DNA of 64,000 nt from Crotophaga sulcirostris (GCA_013397455.1 VYZB01000225.1:57717-121716), one strand, 5' to 3'. Positions 15,959 to 29,203 are shown, numbered from the stretch's first letter. The notes: a model not told the origin generated them from the letters alone. Translations and numbers: made by a program.

Positions 15959-18259
15959 TTAAGATTTGACCAGGGCTTGAAACTCTGAAAAAGCAAAAAA
16001 AAGAATAATAAAATGGCACCACATTTTATAATAGCAAAATCAAAAAAAGTACTTTCTTAGTTTTTAGAGTTAAAAAGGAAACTAATGATACTTCCTCTAA
16101 TAATGATTCCTTGGAGGTAGCATATTGCATACTCATAATAACAGATACTTAGGACAAAGTCGGTGTTGCTTTTAAGTGTCACATTGTACGATAGTTCAAT
16201 AGTAGAAAGCAGTGAAATTATGTACTGAAATTTTATAAACATATCAGCGCAGGTTCCAGTCCTGAAAAGATCTCTGTAGATGAAAGTAGGGACTGAGCAC
16301 CTGTAGCAGAATATAGACTGGCTGCTATGTTAGATCCTCTCTACAATACAAAGTACCTCAGAATCAGGTCTATGACTTCCAGCGTATGGAGCAGGGCAAC
16401 TGCCTAGACCTGGCCATTGGGAAGTGTCAGTGGCAGATGCTACTCCGTTTAATAAAGGCTTTCTTACCATCCACTCCATTTAATAAAGGCTTTCTTACCA
16501 TCCACTCCAATTTTACCATCTCCATCACTATCACCTGCTGCCAGGAATGCCTTGGTCTCAGCATCAGTCAGAGCTCTCGCACTGGCTGAGAAATTCTGCA
16601 GGAAAAGTCTGTTGAATGTGAGAGGATAAATAAATGAGGCATACTCAGTATTAGGAGTATTTAGAGAGTGTTATTGCTGATAGCAGTAAAGCTCCAAGCC
16701 TGTGTCAACCCTTGAGACTCTTGCAAAAGCTCTTTGTAAATGATTTAAAATTCAACGGCAAAACTTCCTCTAACTTCAGTGAGAATAAGGGTGAGAAGGA
16801 GGAGAGTGTTGCATTACAACATATAAAAATCCTTGATGAAATTTTGGTTTCACTGGCTTATAAAGGAAAAATTAAAAATGACTCCCTAGTGGCAGGATTC
16901 ATCTTCCCCTGTGTTATCTTCCATCTTTTCTCCTAAGACGTAGACTCTTAAGGGTGGCGAGAATTTTTCTAACCTTACTTTTTAACTTCAAAGTCAGATA
17001 AATATGATCTGAAAGACAGAATTCATGTGGTAGAAAGATGAGAGGAAAATATCCCTTTGAAATTAGTCTAGTAAAAAGAGTCACAATAACAAAAAGGAAA
17101 CCCTTGCAGAACTTCTATTTTTGTCTTCAGTCTGTTAGTTATTCCTATGTGAAACAAATATTTTCAGTGCTATCAGAACATTTGTTTGTTCAGACCCAGC
17201 CTTTCATTCGTATTTGTCTTGCAGCTCCTTCAGCACAAGCACGCACATATATGCATGCGCACACATGCACACCACACAATTCTCTCTTATCCAAAGAGAG
17301 AGAAGGAAATGAAGTATTTCTGATCTTATCCTGCATTTTTAGACAATAAAACATAAGCTTGTCAGTAACTCAATTTTTTATTTACTTACTTCAGTTCATC
17401 TTCCTCAATAAAGCCACTCTTGTCCTGGTCAAGAATTCCGAAGACTTTGGCAAGCTGGTCTTTGGACTTGGAGTTGAGACCCACTTTGACAAAAAAGGTT
17501 TTGTAATCGAATGAATCAGCAGCTGAAATAAGAAGGAGGAGATTAAGAAAAGTAATTAAAGATCTGGAACAAAACAAAATTAGCTTTTTGGTCAAAAAGC
17601 AGCAAACGGTTCTGCAGTACAGTGAGGATCATTGCAAACCCTGGTCAACAATCCTTGGTTTTCCTGAGTTTATTTCACATTAATAGAATTTTTTCATCAA
17701 TGATCTCTTAAACCTAGGGAGATAAATGTTAGCTGTAGTCTTCATCGTGCAAGAGCATAAATTTGTAAACAGTTACTTCCCCCAAATATAAATTCACAAA
17801 ACTTGATGATAAAAATTGTGCTTGAATTGAAATCAGCAGGAGTTTTATTATTAAACTCTGAAAAAAAGTGGGATTTCAGTCTCTGGATTTTTCATACTTA
17901 AAATTTCTACAACGCACAAGTGACGATGGGCGGCTGTACCTCAGCTGGCTAAGATGAAAACTTGCATCTGTTCCATTACTTTGCCTCCTTTTTCTCTTTT
18001 TGATAAAACAATTAAAGCTATAATTAGCAAACAACCATAATAAGAACATCTTACCAAGTACTCTGGAGAGGAAATCGACATTATACTGTCTGGTTCATCA
18101 CTTCAGCCTTTCTGTTTCCGTTGGAATTGGGGTGTTGGGGTAGCAAGGACAATGGAATTTGACAAACTGAAAAACCTAATTTAAAACATAAAAATTACCT
18201 TGACAGCTCTGTAGGCCAGCAGCAATTTCAGCTTCTGTCAGGATACCAGCAAGAGCCAT
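15959..18259 (-). CDS. Beta-parvalbumin B: third thymic-type paralog
   Basis: Coding pieces are 18259-18199, 17522-17390, 16608-16499 and 15984-15959 (61, 133, 110 and 26 nt), encoding 109 residues and TAA. Introns are 676, 781 and 514 bp. The N-terminus is [20 protein letters not shown]. The CD loop 52-63 is [12 protein letters not shown] and the EF loop 91-102 is [12 protein letters not shown], both with full calcium ligands. Cys19, Arg76 and Glu82 are present. The C-terminus is EFQALVKS. By eye it matches gene C at about 78 of 109 positions and gene A at about 65, so it is closest to ATH, but its first exon diverges strongly. It should be a cytosolic Ca2+ buffer; the tissue is unknown. I do not recognise it as CPV3 or ATH. 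The donor of the 110-nt exon lies in a 31-bp tandem duplication (16448-16509); the proximal donor gives the normal protein. Confidence 0.92.
16448..16509. repeat. Perfect 31-bp tandem duplication spanning a splice donor
   Basis: Bases 16448-16478 and 16479-16509 are identical. The unit holds the last 11 bases of gene B's 110-nt exon and the first 20 of the intron, so the exon end and its GTAAGA donor occur twice. The donor dinucleotides on the minus strand are at 16498-16497 and 16467-16466. A partial match to the unit's end (TACTCCG) at 16441-16447 hints at a third, decayed copy. Confidence 0.95.
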
Positions 18260-18269
18260 GTCAAAACTA
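18199..18269 (-). other. Exon 2 of gene B including 5' UTR bases
   Basis: The acceptor CACAG at 18271-18270 precedes ten untranslated bases and the ATG at 18259. The donor is GTAATT, weaker than those of the paralogs. Confidence 0.8.
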
Positions 18270-18611
18270 CTGTGAAATGAAAAATAATATTGGGTAGAGT
18301 TCATCTTGAACTTGCCCTGTCAGCCTTTGGTCCCGTCCCATGAGCCCAGCCAGGCAGTTTCAACCTAGGTACCAGGACAAACCACTGGAGCTGACCTGCA
18401 GGACCCAGCTGTTCCATTCTTTGGTTCAGATACCTGTAGGGCATCTGCCTTGCTGTTATCTCTAGTCAAGTCTTCAGGTGTGCAAGTTGAGGACAAAACC
18501 AAATATTTTTATAGAACTGCATGGCATTTTGGGATTTTTGGTCCTTTCCATGCATTTTTATGTGGATTTTTGTGATGTCTTCAAAAGTTCCAGAGGAAAG
18601 ATTGAACTCAC

Positions 18612-18692
18612 CTGGCGACTAAGTTTTCCCCAAGCCAAGAACAGAAAAAAATGTAAGGTAAAAGATCGGCAGAGTCCTCTTGAATTAATGCT
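18612..18692 (-). other. Possible non-coding exon 1 of gene B
   Basis: On the minus strand a segment ending TTAGTCGCCAG precedes a strong GTGAGT donor (18611-18606), 342 bp before exon 2. The 5' end is estimated from the TATA box. Unlike exon 1 of A and C, this exon shows no obvious similarity to its paralogs. Confidence 0.4.
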
Positions 18693-18715
18693 TTTTCAAA
18701 TGACTGAGATAATTA

Positions 18716-18723
18716 CTTATATA
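18716..18723 (-). promoter_or_regulatory. TATA box of gene B, with nearby E-box
   Basis: TATATAAG on the minus strand, about 105 bases upstream of the putative exon 1 donor. A palindromic CACGTG E-box lies a further 45 bases upstream at 18768-18773. Confidence 0.4.
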
Positions 18724-18773
18724 GACCTTAGTTAAGTCCTGTTGACCTTTTACAGAAGTCCTAGAGCCACGTG

Positions 18774-21700
18774 ATGGCTCAGATACCCCAGGGGATAAGT
18801 TACTGTGGGTGACAAGACCTGCTAACTAATCAGATTGATATTTATATCCCAGAGGAATGTGCATGGTGTTTTAGACAATATATAAGGTTTAGTACCATAC
18901 AAAGTAAATCCTCTCAGCTTGCGCCTATTTTTAGTCTAGTGAATGAGTTTTGATCTGTGAATGAGAAAATATACATTTTATTTTACTGCTTAATGATAGC
19001 AACAAACAGACATCTTCGTGGTAGACTTTGGTTTTTAAGGGCCTGATCCTGATAGGAATTATTCATGAAACATCACTCCTGCAGTTGTCCTGATAGTCTT
19101 CAAATAATACTAATACTGACAGATTTGTAATAAATCTATACCCGACATACAAGTACAATCTTACAGATAAAACTTTTAACTTTAAAACACCCCAATGTAT
19201 TTTTAATAAGCTGATATGTAAGCTTTGGTTACCCATTTACTGAAATAGGTACTTTTGACTATAAAAGTCTAATGTTGAAGACATTTGCTCAGTATTAATT
19301 CATTGCATGGTGCACTTTTTTAATCATCATAATAAATGTGTTCATTTATAGAATGAAGGTCATCACTTGTTCAGCAGCACACAGTAGTGCACATCAATTA
19401 ATGGTAAGGAGTAAAACTGAGGAGTGAAATTGTGATATTTAGTTCTTTTTTTCTTTACTGAAAAAATAAACTTCTGTAAAGACGCAAACAGTAGCTAAGC
19501 TCAAGGTGCAGCTTTTCTCTTACTGGTTACTAATGGGATCCTCCACTCAGCTATCTCATAAAGTCTGTTGGAATGTAATGGCCTCGAGAATGGCTGAAGT
19601 TGGCCCATGATCTAAAAAACCATTTCACACCCACACATACATAAACGTGCACGGAGTGTCATTCCGGGTTTAAATAATATCTGAGGAATACTGTTACATT
19701 TAAAACAAGCATAACAGTTTCTCGATGCGATATAAAGCTAATGTCTTTTATTTTAAAAATTACATACTTGAAAATACAAACCCTCATCTTGCACATATTA
19801 GATTTCCTTGATCCCTTGATCATTCCTTCAAGAGAAGAATGCTTAGGAGAAGCGCTAACGATATGATTCTAAACCCTTGCTGTGTGGTAAGTTGAACATT
19901 GTGAAAGCAACATTTTCTGGACTATATAAGATCAAATGAACAAGGTAATTTTTTAAGGCATTTTATCCTCAGTTGGTGGATGTATAAACTAAACGATCGA
20001 GGCTTCTTGTCTGGGAATCCAGCTTTGCCTTTGTTTCAGATTCCTAGGAAATAATTGAGAGTATGTCTTGGGATCAGAGGGGATTTGATAATTGTGTCGA
20101 ATTACTTAACATTCAAGAAATAATCCTTGTGAAAAGACCACGTTGGGATTACAAAGCAGTTATCAGCAGAAGGTTTTCAGTATTTCTATGGCAAAGCAGA
20201 GCTTGCCTGCAGGTGGCACCAGAGGCAGCCAAGTCCAGCCCTGACCCCCCTGCGGGGCCGCTTCGGGCCAGAGAGGGCCCTGGAGCTGAGATGGGAACAG
20301 GTTAACAGGTGGGCGTTCATAAACAAGGAAGAAAGGGGAAGGAACAAATATTTAACAGAAAAAAATGTGTAGTCTACCAATTCACTCAAAAGACTGGAAT
20401 ATACACAGACTAAATTTAAAATTCAGAAATAATTCCTGAGCACTTTCCTTTAATGATGATTAGGAGGAACAGGTTATTTTGTCTGCCTAGCAAAACCAGG
20501 TTTTACTGTGTTTATTTTTATACTAGCTAAATATTGCTGTCTGTCAGGGAGCTCATGCCAGCTATAAGATCAGTTTGTTCAGGGATCCTGAGAGTTAGAG
20601 CAGAAAGTTAGTACCTAGGAAATACAAGATGTTGTGAGAAAATGGATGTGATTCCCTTTGTGTGAAGTATTTGAATATTCTACTTTGGCATAAGTTCCCC
20701 TTTGAGCCTAGGGCCAATAACATCTCGGTAACTGCAGGGGAAGGCATTGTCTGGAGGTACCTTTTCATTGGGTAACTGATGTGGTGATCTGAGTCTCTTT
20801 TCAGGAGCTTCATACACAAATCTGGTTTTCTTATTTTCATGGGTGTAGGACATGCTGACAAGCAAGTCAAAAGTTACGGAGCAGCCAAATCCCAGCTGGT
20901 AGATAGTTTGCTCTGGAGGCCTTTGGCACAGCACGTGTAAGTCCATACCAATGTGGTGGTACCTCTCTGTGCTTGCAAGCAAAACTAATGTGGAAATTAG
21001 GCTTCATAAAATGTGAACACCTTAAATTAGTTCGTATTCCACAGCATCCACTTATAAAAATGTTTTAAAATATATGAACAATTAAGCATGAAAACGTAAG
21101 GTACATGTCTCTTCAGGGATTTAATCAAGCTGTATCTATTTCAGTAACCCATTCCAGGAAATTAATCCAGCCTTGGCCCCCTCTGCCCACACTGTTTGTG
21201 TGAAGAGCTCCAGGCGCCTCTGATGATGCTACAGCAAAGATTTTCCACATGGGTTGGCTGCTAACTCAAAGAAGAAACTTTACCAGTCTGTGTGTGCAAT
21301 GAATGTTCTGGTATCCCTTGCCCTTTCTGTGCTCTCTTACTTGTTAGAAGGTGACTGTGAGATTTTGAACAGTTGGAGAGCTGAAACTGAATCTGAAGTT
21401 TGGGATTTCCAAAGGATCATGAAGTTAGGAGGCAGCCAGCTTACACTAAATACCAGGTTTTATCTTATGCATGATTCTGCTCTTTTGTCAGGACAACCCC
21501 AAATTTTAGTTTAAGAGATGATTGGTGGTTAGAGCACTAGGATGGGTTTGGGATATTGGATTCAACACCCTGGCCCTCTGTATCGTTTTTTAAGAGCTTG
21601 TGTAGGGCAAACAAATTTTTTATGTTTATTTCCCACTTAAAGCGATCATAGTACGTCTTCATTTCCCAAGAGGTATTTAATCTCATTAGATATTAAATGG

Positions 21701-24700
21701 CTCATAGATGGTAATGAGGGGACTGAGGTGTGTCTGAGAGGTCTCAGCCTTTGGGCTCAGTGGAACTCAGATCTATCATTCATGTTTTGGGTTGTTCTTT
21801 AATTGTTTCAAGTTCAGGTAAAACTTATAATCATTTCCATTATCCTGGGAATTATAATGCAGTATTATACTGAGTATTATACTGAGTAGGACAGTCTTAC
21901 TGTAAACCTGAGGACAGATTATCAGTAGGATTAAGTGTTGTTACATCCTTTCTGATTTGATGTAGCTTAAAACAATTTCTAATAGAATTTTGTTTTTTAA
22001 CTGTGTACTCAGCAGTGTTTTATTTTTGTACTTCATTCATAAAAACTTGATGCAATGATTTAATCTTTACTTATGAGATTGCCCAGAGATTATAGAACTT
22101 CCATCCTTGAGGATACTCAAAACCACCTTAGAGTAACGTGCCCTGAGTTGGCCTTCTGAGGAAGTGATTGGATCAGAGACCTCCAGAGAGCCTTTCCAGC
22201 ATGAATTACTCTGTGATTCTGTACCTTAATTGTGGTAACATTGTGATATCCAATTTGTCTCTTTATTACTTCAGGTGGGATCCACATAGATATCCTGCAA
22301 TCAAAGGTTTTCTCTAGTGTGACGACGTTGTCAGGTTTAGAGATTCTCCATGCTATTCCCTAGGAAAATTGAAGGCTGCCACTGTCTAAACTTAAATTTA
22401 TTGAAATGAACATTCCAAGAAAACTCTATGTTTTCAGAATTTATTTCCTTTTGTTGGAAAATATTCTCCTCTAGTCTTATTAGCTCTGAAAATGTGGGTC
22501 TTGGTGCCAGCATAAGACTTAATAGGGACTAAATGTTGTTTATGTTGGACAGTCTGTGGGCTTCTTTTTTAAATTGATGAATTTTTTGAGTTTTATTGTA
22601 ATTCCTTCTAATGAAATGGCTGGGTGGTTTTACTAAATTTAAAACTCATTTTCTTGCCACTAGTTTCTTTTTAAGATGAACAGATTTTCCCATAATGAAA
22701 ATGCTCTAAGCTTTACATAAAGTTGCCACAGACACAAGAATTCCCTGATTCTCAAAAGAACTTCATTCCCCCCTGTGGCAACAGAAGGCAGTGATGTGCA
22801 GTTGTTTAGCATCTCTGAATTACAGGATAGGCTACTATGTAGTCTTGCATTTCTTGCATTCCACATGAGGCTTTCAATGTGCAAGGAATGCAGTATCAGG
22901 TCTGTCACTTATGGCATTGTGTGTGCCATCTGCTTGTGAACCGGTGACATGATATTGCAGTGATGAGCAGTGTGAAGAGCTAAAGTATATATTACATCTG
23001 TATATTGCTCCAGTTCTGGATTGCTCTGGACTTTTTTTTCTTCAGCACACAAGAAAATGAATAAGGTAAAAGAAACCAGAGTCTCGTCATTATGCAAAAT
23101 ATTTCAGTGCTGCAATTAACAGCAGCTATAATTTAAGCCCAGATTTAACATCAAAGGCAGTGGGGATAGAATTAGGATTTATATTCATTATAATTCTGCC
23201 AAGGCTTCAGTGAGTCTGATTGCTAGAATTTCTCTTTTGCATTAGCCATTTTAAATCTGCCAAACAGCTCTCTTCCACGCCTGGGTATGAGCGAGCTGTG
23301 CTTGCCTCACATAATCATCTTGCAATTCATGAAAATGCCAACATCGAATGTTACATAAAAGTTCCAGGATGCTTTGTTTCTGCTCTTCTTCGAAACAGCT
23401 GCCAAATTACGTTATAATTATCATCCACTTTCAGCAGGGAGTATTAAAATGACAGCCTACTTGTAGGCTGGAACCACGTCATGGTAGATGGGAGAGGAGA
23501 CAACGAACTGTTGGTGGGGAAATTTCCAGCCCACTCAGCCAGAAATGTACAACATCTACTCAGTCTGTTGAGCTCTGCACTTAACCGTGAGCATTATTTA
23601 CTTTGTCCATTAATGAAGACAATGCTATAACAAGCTCTAAATCCTCTAAGACACTTATCAAAAGAGAGACTACTTCCTAGTACTTTTCAGACTTTAAAAA
23701 TTGCTAATATTATGGATTATATAGATGATTATTCATTATACTAAATGAAAGAATTGAGTAATGGTCGTTATTTAGCAACATAACAGAGCTTTAAGGTAAT
23801 CAAACAGTAAGACTGGCTGTTGTTTCATCTGTAGGAAACACAGAAATTTGCAGGTATGGCAAAGTATTATTATTTTGTCCATATTAACAGATAAGCAACG
23901 TGTTCATGATTCACAGAAAAACCTCTAGGCCTGTTGCACATTTGTCAGAGGATTGTGACTTGTGACAGTGTCAGAGTTGGGATTAGACCCTTCTCCTCTA
24001 TCTCACAGCTGCCTTAGATTTCATGAGAGATAAATCTTCCTAAGGGAGAGTTACATTTTAGGCCATAAACACTTTCTGACGATGCATGCTCTAGCATAGT
24101 GCTTCATTTTGTAAAATTACCCATGAACTTACTCCATGCTTTGAGCTACGTGTCAACTCATCTTAAGATTTTTTCTCATATTCTTAGGGTTGGGACTTGA
24201 TATAAATTATTTTTAGCTATCTTGTTAGCATTGCTTTTCCTCAAAGATCGGAGAATTAAGCAGAAATAAAACTCAATGAAATCAGTGCAATTAAGCCTTA
24301 AAAGATGTCACATTGTTTAAGATCATCAGAACTGTGCCTGGCAAATCAACATGGTCAAATATGAGGATGGAAAACCTAAACAAAAATTTAAAAGCAGCTT
24401 TTTTCCCCCCAAGTTGTTTCTTTTAAAAATTTTTTTCCTCCCCTCTTCCAGCCACAATTTCAACATTATGAGTGGTTGAAAATCACAAAGTGCCATCTTT
24501 ACAATGGAAGTGTAACAATACCATGTGACCGAAACATCTGTACATTGCAAGATTTCTCAGCAATCTGGTGTGTGAACTTGATGCATGGGGAATTGTTAAT
24601 GCCTGAAACAATATAAAAATGTACAAACACATGCTGAGTGCGAAGTGCTTGTTGGACGAGGTAATTGGAAGAGTCAGTCCAAGGTTTCCTCTGGTGTAAT

Positions 24701-24705
24701 GCTGT
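18774..24705. other. Intergenic spacer between genes B and C
   Basis: About 5.9 kb, AT-rich. The only recognisable element is the CR1 tail at 22085-22222. No canonical AATAAA for gene C was found close beyond its stop codon, so its 3' end is undefined. Confidence 0.5.
22085..22222 (+). mobile_element. CR1 LINE 3'-tail fragment
   Basis: The order of words matches the CR1 3' untranslated tail: CCATCCTTGAGGATACTCAA, then TTGG..CAGAGACCTCCAGAG..CCTTTCCAGCATGAATTA, then CTCTGTGATTCTGT. It is 5'-truncated, as is typical, and moderately decayed. Confidence 0.75.
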
Positions 24706-27377
24706 TTATGCCTTCACCAGGGATTGGAATTCTGTCAAGAAAGAAAACGAGAAAGGCATGGAATAAAACTAGATTAAAATGGTTTTCAACATCTTTAGAA
24801 AAGACAGATAAAAATGACTTAAACTCCTAGCTGTTGAGGGCTCCCAAAGTTATTATAACACTGCACAAGCTACTGCTAAACTGAGATTCCGGGGGCGTAA
24901 CAGATTTTTCACTCCTTAAAAAGAGTAAGTGCAGAGAGGAGGAGTGCGTCTGTAAATCCATATTTGTGGGAAATCCTGACTTAAAGGTAAACTATCTTTA
25001 ACCCATTACAAACTCTGATAACACCCAAGGAACGGGAGGGGGAATTAGGTCGAGCCGGTAGATTTCAATATGAGAAAAAAAATACCATCAGTGATGTAAC
25101 TTCAGAATGGGAAACTGAATGGTTAAGGGCTAAGATCTGCATAATATAATGCCCTATTTGGGGCTCATAAACACAAGCTGCAAAAGCTGCTGCTAAAGCA
25201 AATTCCTCCAACAGCATGTGTATCTCTCCTCCCAAACTCTGGCTAAGATTAGCACGTGTGTCTGTTAGAGTTATTGCCACCTGTCCTAGTTCAGCTGAGA
25301 CAGCCCTGTTTTCAGTGATTTCATCTCTAATATATGATGCATAATGTCCTATTTTCCTTTGCTGCAATTTCTAAAAGAAATATCCTGGCTGGTTCACATC
25401 ATCCCTGTGAGGTTTTCTTTAGGAATTTGGTTTAGTTTCTCATAGGACTGCCCAGTCAAATTTGCACTTATAATTCTCCAGCACAAGATTCTGTGCTGCA
25501 TTGCAGCAGTTCTAGCTTTGAGAAACAATACCAGTCTTATTTTACATTACTGAATTAACCACTCAGTAATATTGGCCTATGTAGCTGGTAGGTGAAGAAA
25601 TAAGTTTATGTAGGTGGAAGTGCATTTAAAAAAGAAAGTGTCGTATGGGCAGAAGTGCAGAGCATCCACTGCTGAAATGGGAATTCAAAGAATGAATAGG
25701 TGTTCAGGATGTTTTAAAAATCTGGAACCTTGAGTCTATGGGTCAGACACATGGCAGAATTAACTTCAAAGCTGGTACTATTGATTGGAAGAATAAGCTC
25801 TACACTGGGCCTAAATATGTTTTTGCTGCAACAGGGACCAAACGGGAACATAACTATGAAAATAAAGGAGTATTTGCTAGTATAAAAATAGTGGCAGAAA
25901 GTACCAGGCCAAAGTACTTGGATGTATTCTTCATGCCACAGTTTAAATGCAGCCCTAAATGCCCACATTTTAAAACGTAAATTTTATGAAGTTTCCAAAA
26001 GTCTTACCTTCCACTCCAATTTTGCCATCACCATCGGTGTCACCTGCAGCCAGAAATGCCTTGGTCTCCGCGGAGGTGAGGACTCTGGCACTCGAAGAGA
26101 AATTCTTCAGAAACAGCCTGAAATAGAACAGGGTAGAGTACTGTGCTTGAGTTTTATTCTCTGAAATGTCCTCAGCGAATTGTTATGTCTGGTTTTCTTA
26201 AACTCATGCCAAAAAGCCTCTAAGGTAATGCCTACTTTTATTATATGAGGAAATTCACACAGAATAAAAGAAAGACAAGGAATTTTTTTATTATTAAGAT
26301 AACAGCAAGTTTCTTCTAGGTCACACAGCCAGTTCAAAGGTTTACATTGTTTAAGGAAATACAGCAAATGAACAGCACTTACTGAAGCTCCTCTTCTTCG
26401 ATGAAACCACTCTTGTCCTGATCAAGGATTCCAAAAACTTTCTTTATCTGATCAGGTGTTTTGCTGGATAAACCAACCGTGGAGAAGAAAGATTTGTAGT
26501 TGAAGGAATCATCAGCTGAAAGAAACAGAAGTTGTTTAAATATTTTCCCTTGAAGTTGCTGCTACTGTATGTATCTCTTGGGAATACATATATCTTTTCT
26601 TAAGCATCAGTCTGCTCCTCTTTCTCTTGTTCCCCAGTGTAGCAAAAAAGAAGGTACAGTGGATAATTTTGCTTTTTAATTACTCTGTGCCACTGGTCAT
26701 ATATCCTTTCAACCAGTTCGTAGTTTTCTGCTACGATGTACATTCTACTGAATTGGCATTTATGCGATGTGTCACATGCAATTAATAAATATTTAGAGGG
26801 TGCTACTATAGCTTACAGACCAACTCCATACTTCTTCATTTTCACAAGGTACTTACTTTACTGAAGAAGTTGATAGGAAAGTATGTAATTCATGGACAAA
26901 CTGGCTTTTTGAACATTTGAAAAATCAGCTTGGTCTTGCCGAGGAACCCTTTGAAGAACTGAGACTGGTCATTGCTTCACAAATGACACTTTGATCCTGC
27001 AAGCTGAGGCTTTTTTGACATTTTGAAGGAAAAGGCTATCTTTTTAAACAGTCTTCAACAGGTTTAAAAGTTTCCAGAATTTAGAGTTAAGCCAGCCCTA
27101 ACTGAAACTGTGGCGCTTTAATTGCTGCTCTGTGTCTTGGGGAACGTTACCGACCAAATAACCACTTGTGAGACTTTCTGAATTCAACAGGCTGCACTGT
27201 AATGTAGCTAGAAAGAGATCTCACGGGGAAGGAATCTAAGAGGAAAATGATAGGCATGTCATCTTAAGACATAAAAATGATATGCATCTTCTGGCTGCAG
27301 AGAGACCATTCCTTACCCTGGCAGCTGGAGAGAGCAGATTCAATATCTTTAGCAGAAAGGATGTCAGTGATGGCCAT
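24706..27377 (-). CDS. ATH: Beta-parvalbumin C: avian thymic hormone
   Basis: Coding pieces are 27377-27317, 26515-26383, 26117-26008 and 24731-24706: 61, 133, 110 and 26 nt, 109 residues and TAA. Introns are 801, 265 and 1276 bp, all GT-AG. The N-terminus [20 protein letters not shown] and the tail EFQSLVKA match, as I recall, chicken thymic parvalbumin ATH. ATH is a high-affinity EF-hand Ca2+ protein of thymic epithelium, also reported as a circulating lymphocyte-maturation factor. No signal peptide is present, in keeping with a cytosolic parvalbumin. The CD loop 52-63 is [12 protein letters not shown] and the EF loop 91-102 is [12 protein letters not shown]. Cys19, Arg76 and Glu82 are present. 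Residue 22 is Asp (ADDSF). It is the most upstream of the three tandem genes, with its own TATA promoter. Confidence 0.95.
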
Positions 27378-28551
27378 TGTTGAACTGTAAAATAAATTAA
27401 ATGTGAGCTACTTAGTCATTAAAATGACTTCTCTACCTCTTTCATGGCTCTATTTGAAGTTGCTGCTGTGACAGTATAGGATAGAGGAGGCATTATTCAT
27501 CTAATTGTAAGTGGAGCATTCTGTAACAGATGTCTGCAGCAGGTGCTTCCACTTAAAGCAGGATAATGAGGGAGGAATTCTGCATGCGGGAGCATGGGGC
27601 TTCAGAAAGATCTGATGCCTGTGCTGTACTGGGAGAGGGAATCAAAGGTGTCCAGCACCATGAAACTTCATGACCTCTCTGTGGATTTTCCTGGAGGTGG
27701 ATTATTACTCAATTAAAATCACCATGTATTTACAGCTTACATAAAAGATAAGGCTCAGCATGGCCCCTAGAACTATATCCGGAATAAATGTAATCAGAAT
27801 TTTTAAAAACCTTCTGTTATTATAAAAAATTGTAATGATATTTTCAAAGAATGAGAATAAGTAATAATAATTTTACTCATTTCAAGGAAGTCTAAATTTG
27901 GAGAGTAACTTCCTCCTCTGTTTAGTTGCAACAATAAATTAACCACACTATAAATTTGGCTTGCTGACTGCTACATCATTAAAAGACTACATTTCAAGAT
28001 AGCTTTATAAAAAAGTTTTCTTAAATATGTTGTGGGGTTTTAAAAATTCTGTTTAGGTGATAATAAACCAGATTTTTATCCAGATTGTGCCATTTCAGTA
28101 TATTGATGTGCTTAGAACAGAGATATTGAGACTTAATATTCATTTCTAGCAGAGTGGAGGAGGCATTTACTTCAGCAGCATCTGACAAAAGAGACTCTTT
28201 GTCCCATTCAGCCACCAACAGCTGCAATAGTTTGCCAGTGTAATATATATCACTGAAGAAAATGCTACAAGGCCTGAATTTCTAGTCAATTTTTTAGTGT
28301 GAACATGGCATCAATGCATTAACAGTTTGGTAACCTGCACACACCAGTGCAGACTGGTTACAATTTAAAACTTGCAATGCTACTGTAAAATAGCTTCATG
28401 TTAATGATGGAAGGGGGGACTAAGGCATAGAAAAATTATTCTCAAAAGCCACAAGAGAAAATAAATATCTTTTCATGAACCCTAACTGATCTTCAGCAAC
28501 ATCGTTCTTCCTGTCTAAGCAGGGAAAACAGCATTCACGAGAAGGAAACCG

Positions 28552-28986
28552 ATGCTGGTAACCATTTATAGTCCATGTGCTGGTTTAAGGACTACACACA
28601 GGTTTAAATATCACCTAAAATATGAAATGGTACCTCTGTACCTGTTGGTCTGCAGCAGAGGAAAGAGCCAATCATTTCAGTCCCTTTCTGAATATCCCAG
28701 AATGTGTAAGGAGACAATGGGACCAATTCGTGCTAATGGCAATGAGCTTCTCCAGCTACAGCAGATGAGTTACTTCTCTTTTCCCAGCAATTATTTTGTC
28801 CCAGTGGCTTCTTGTGCAAAGAACTTCCCCCGCTCAGTGCCAGGTGAGATAATTTGGAGCTCTGCTATTCACCCAGTTTTCACTGCTGACAGGATTAAAA
28901 ATGGGACCGAGTTGAAGGAAAACCTAAACATTGCAGCATTTTTTACAAAGGGCACTGTTCCTGTCTTGTGCCATCCTGTGATCTGA
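28552..28986 (+). other. 144-codon open frame antisense in gene C intron 1; probably chance
   Basis: It starts at an ATG and lies wholly in the first intron of ATH on the opposite strand. It has no recognisable domain, signal peptide or repeat, and no promoter signal was seen. Composition is ordinary. Recorded because it is the longest open frame in the cluster. Confidence 0.1.
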
Positions 28987-29119
28987 ATGCTGATTCTCTT
29001 CTATGTTAGCTTGTAAAGATATAAGAATAGATATTTTAATTGCATAGTTGCTTTCCAGTTAAGGGAGCATTTTGCTTTTCTGTTTCTTTTTCTGAAAGCA
29101 GAGGATCTAATCAACTTAC

Positions 29120-29180
29120 CTTTGTGGTCTTCTTGACTGGATAAGGAAGCAATCTGGTTGGGAGGAACGTACTTGCAGTG
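29120..29180 (-). other. ATH: Probable non-coding exon 1 of gene C
   Basis: On the minus strand a segment ending CAAGAAGACCACAAAG is followed by the consensus donor GTAAGT (29119-29114). A 1735-bp intron leads to the exon 2 acceptor at 27386-27385. The end resembles exon 1 of gene A. The 5' limit is an estimate from the TATA box. Confidence 0.6.
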
Positions 29181-29203
29181 TGTGTCTAGCAGAGCTGAGC
29201 TTG

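Noticed and set aside
17386..17595. Intact 69-residue protein starting in gene B intron 2
   Set aside because: Its C-terminal 45 residues are the 133-nt exon of gene B; the N-terminal part is intron read-through.
28552..28986. 144-codon plus-strand frame in ATH intron 1 as a gene
   Set aside because: No domain, signal or splice context; antisense and intronic, so most likely chance.
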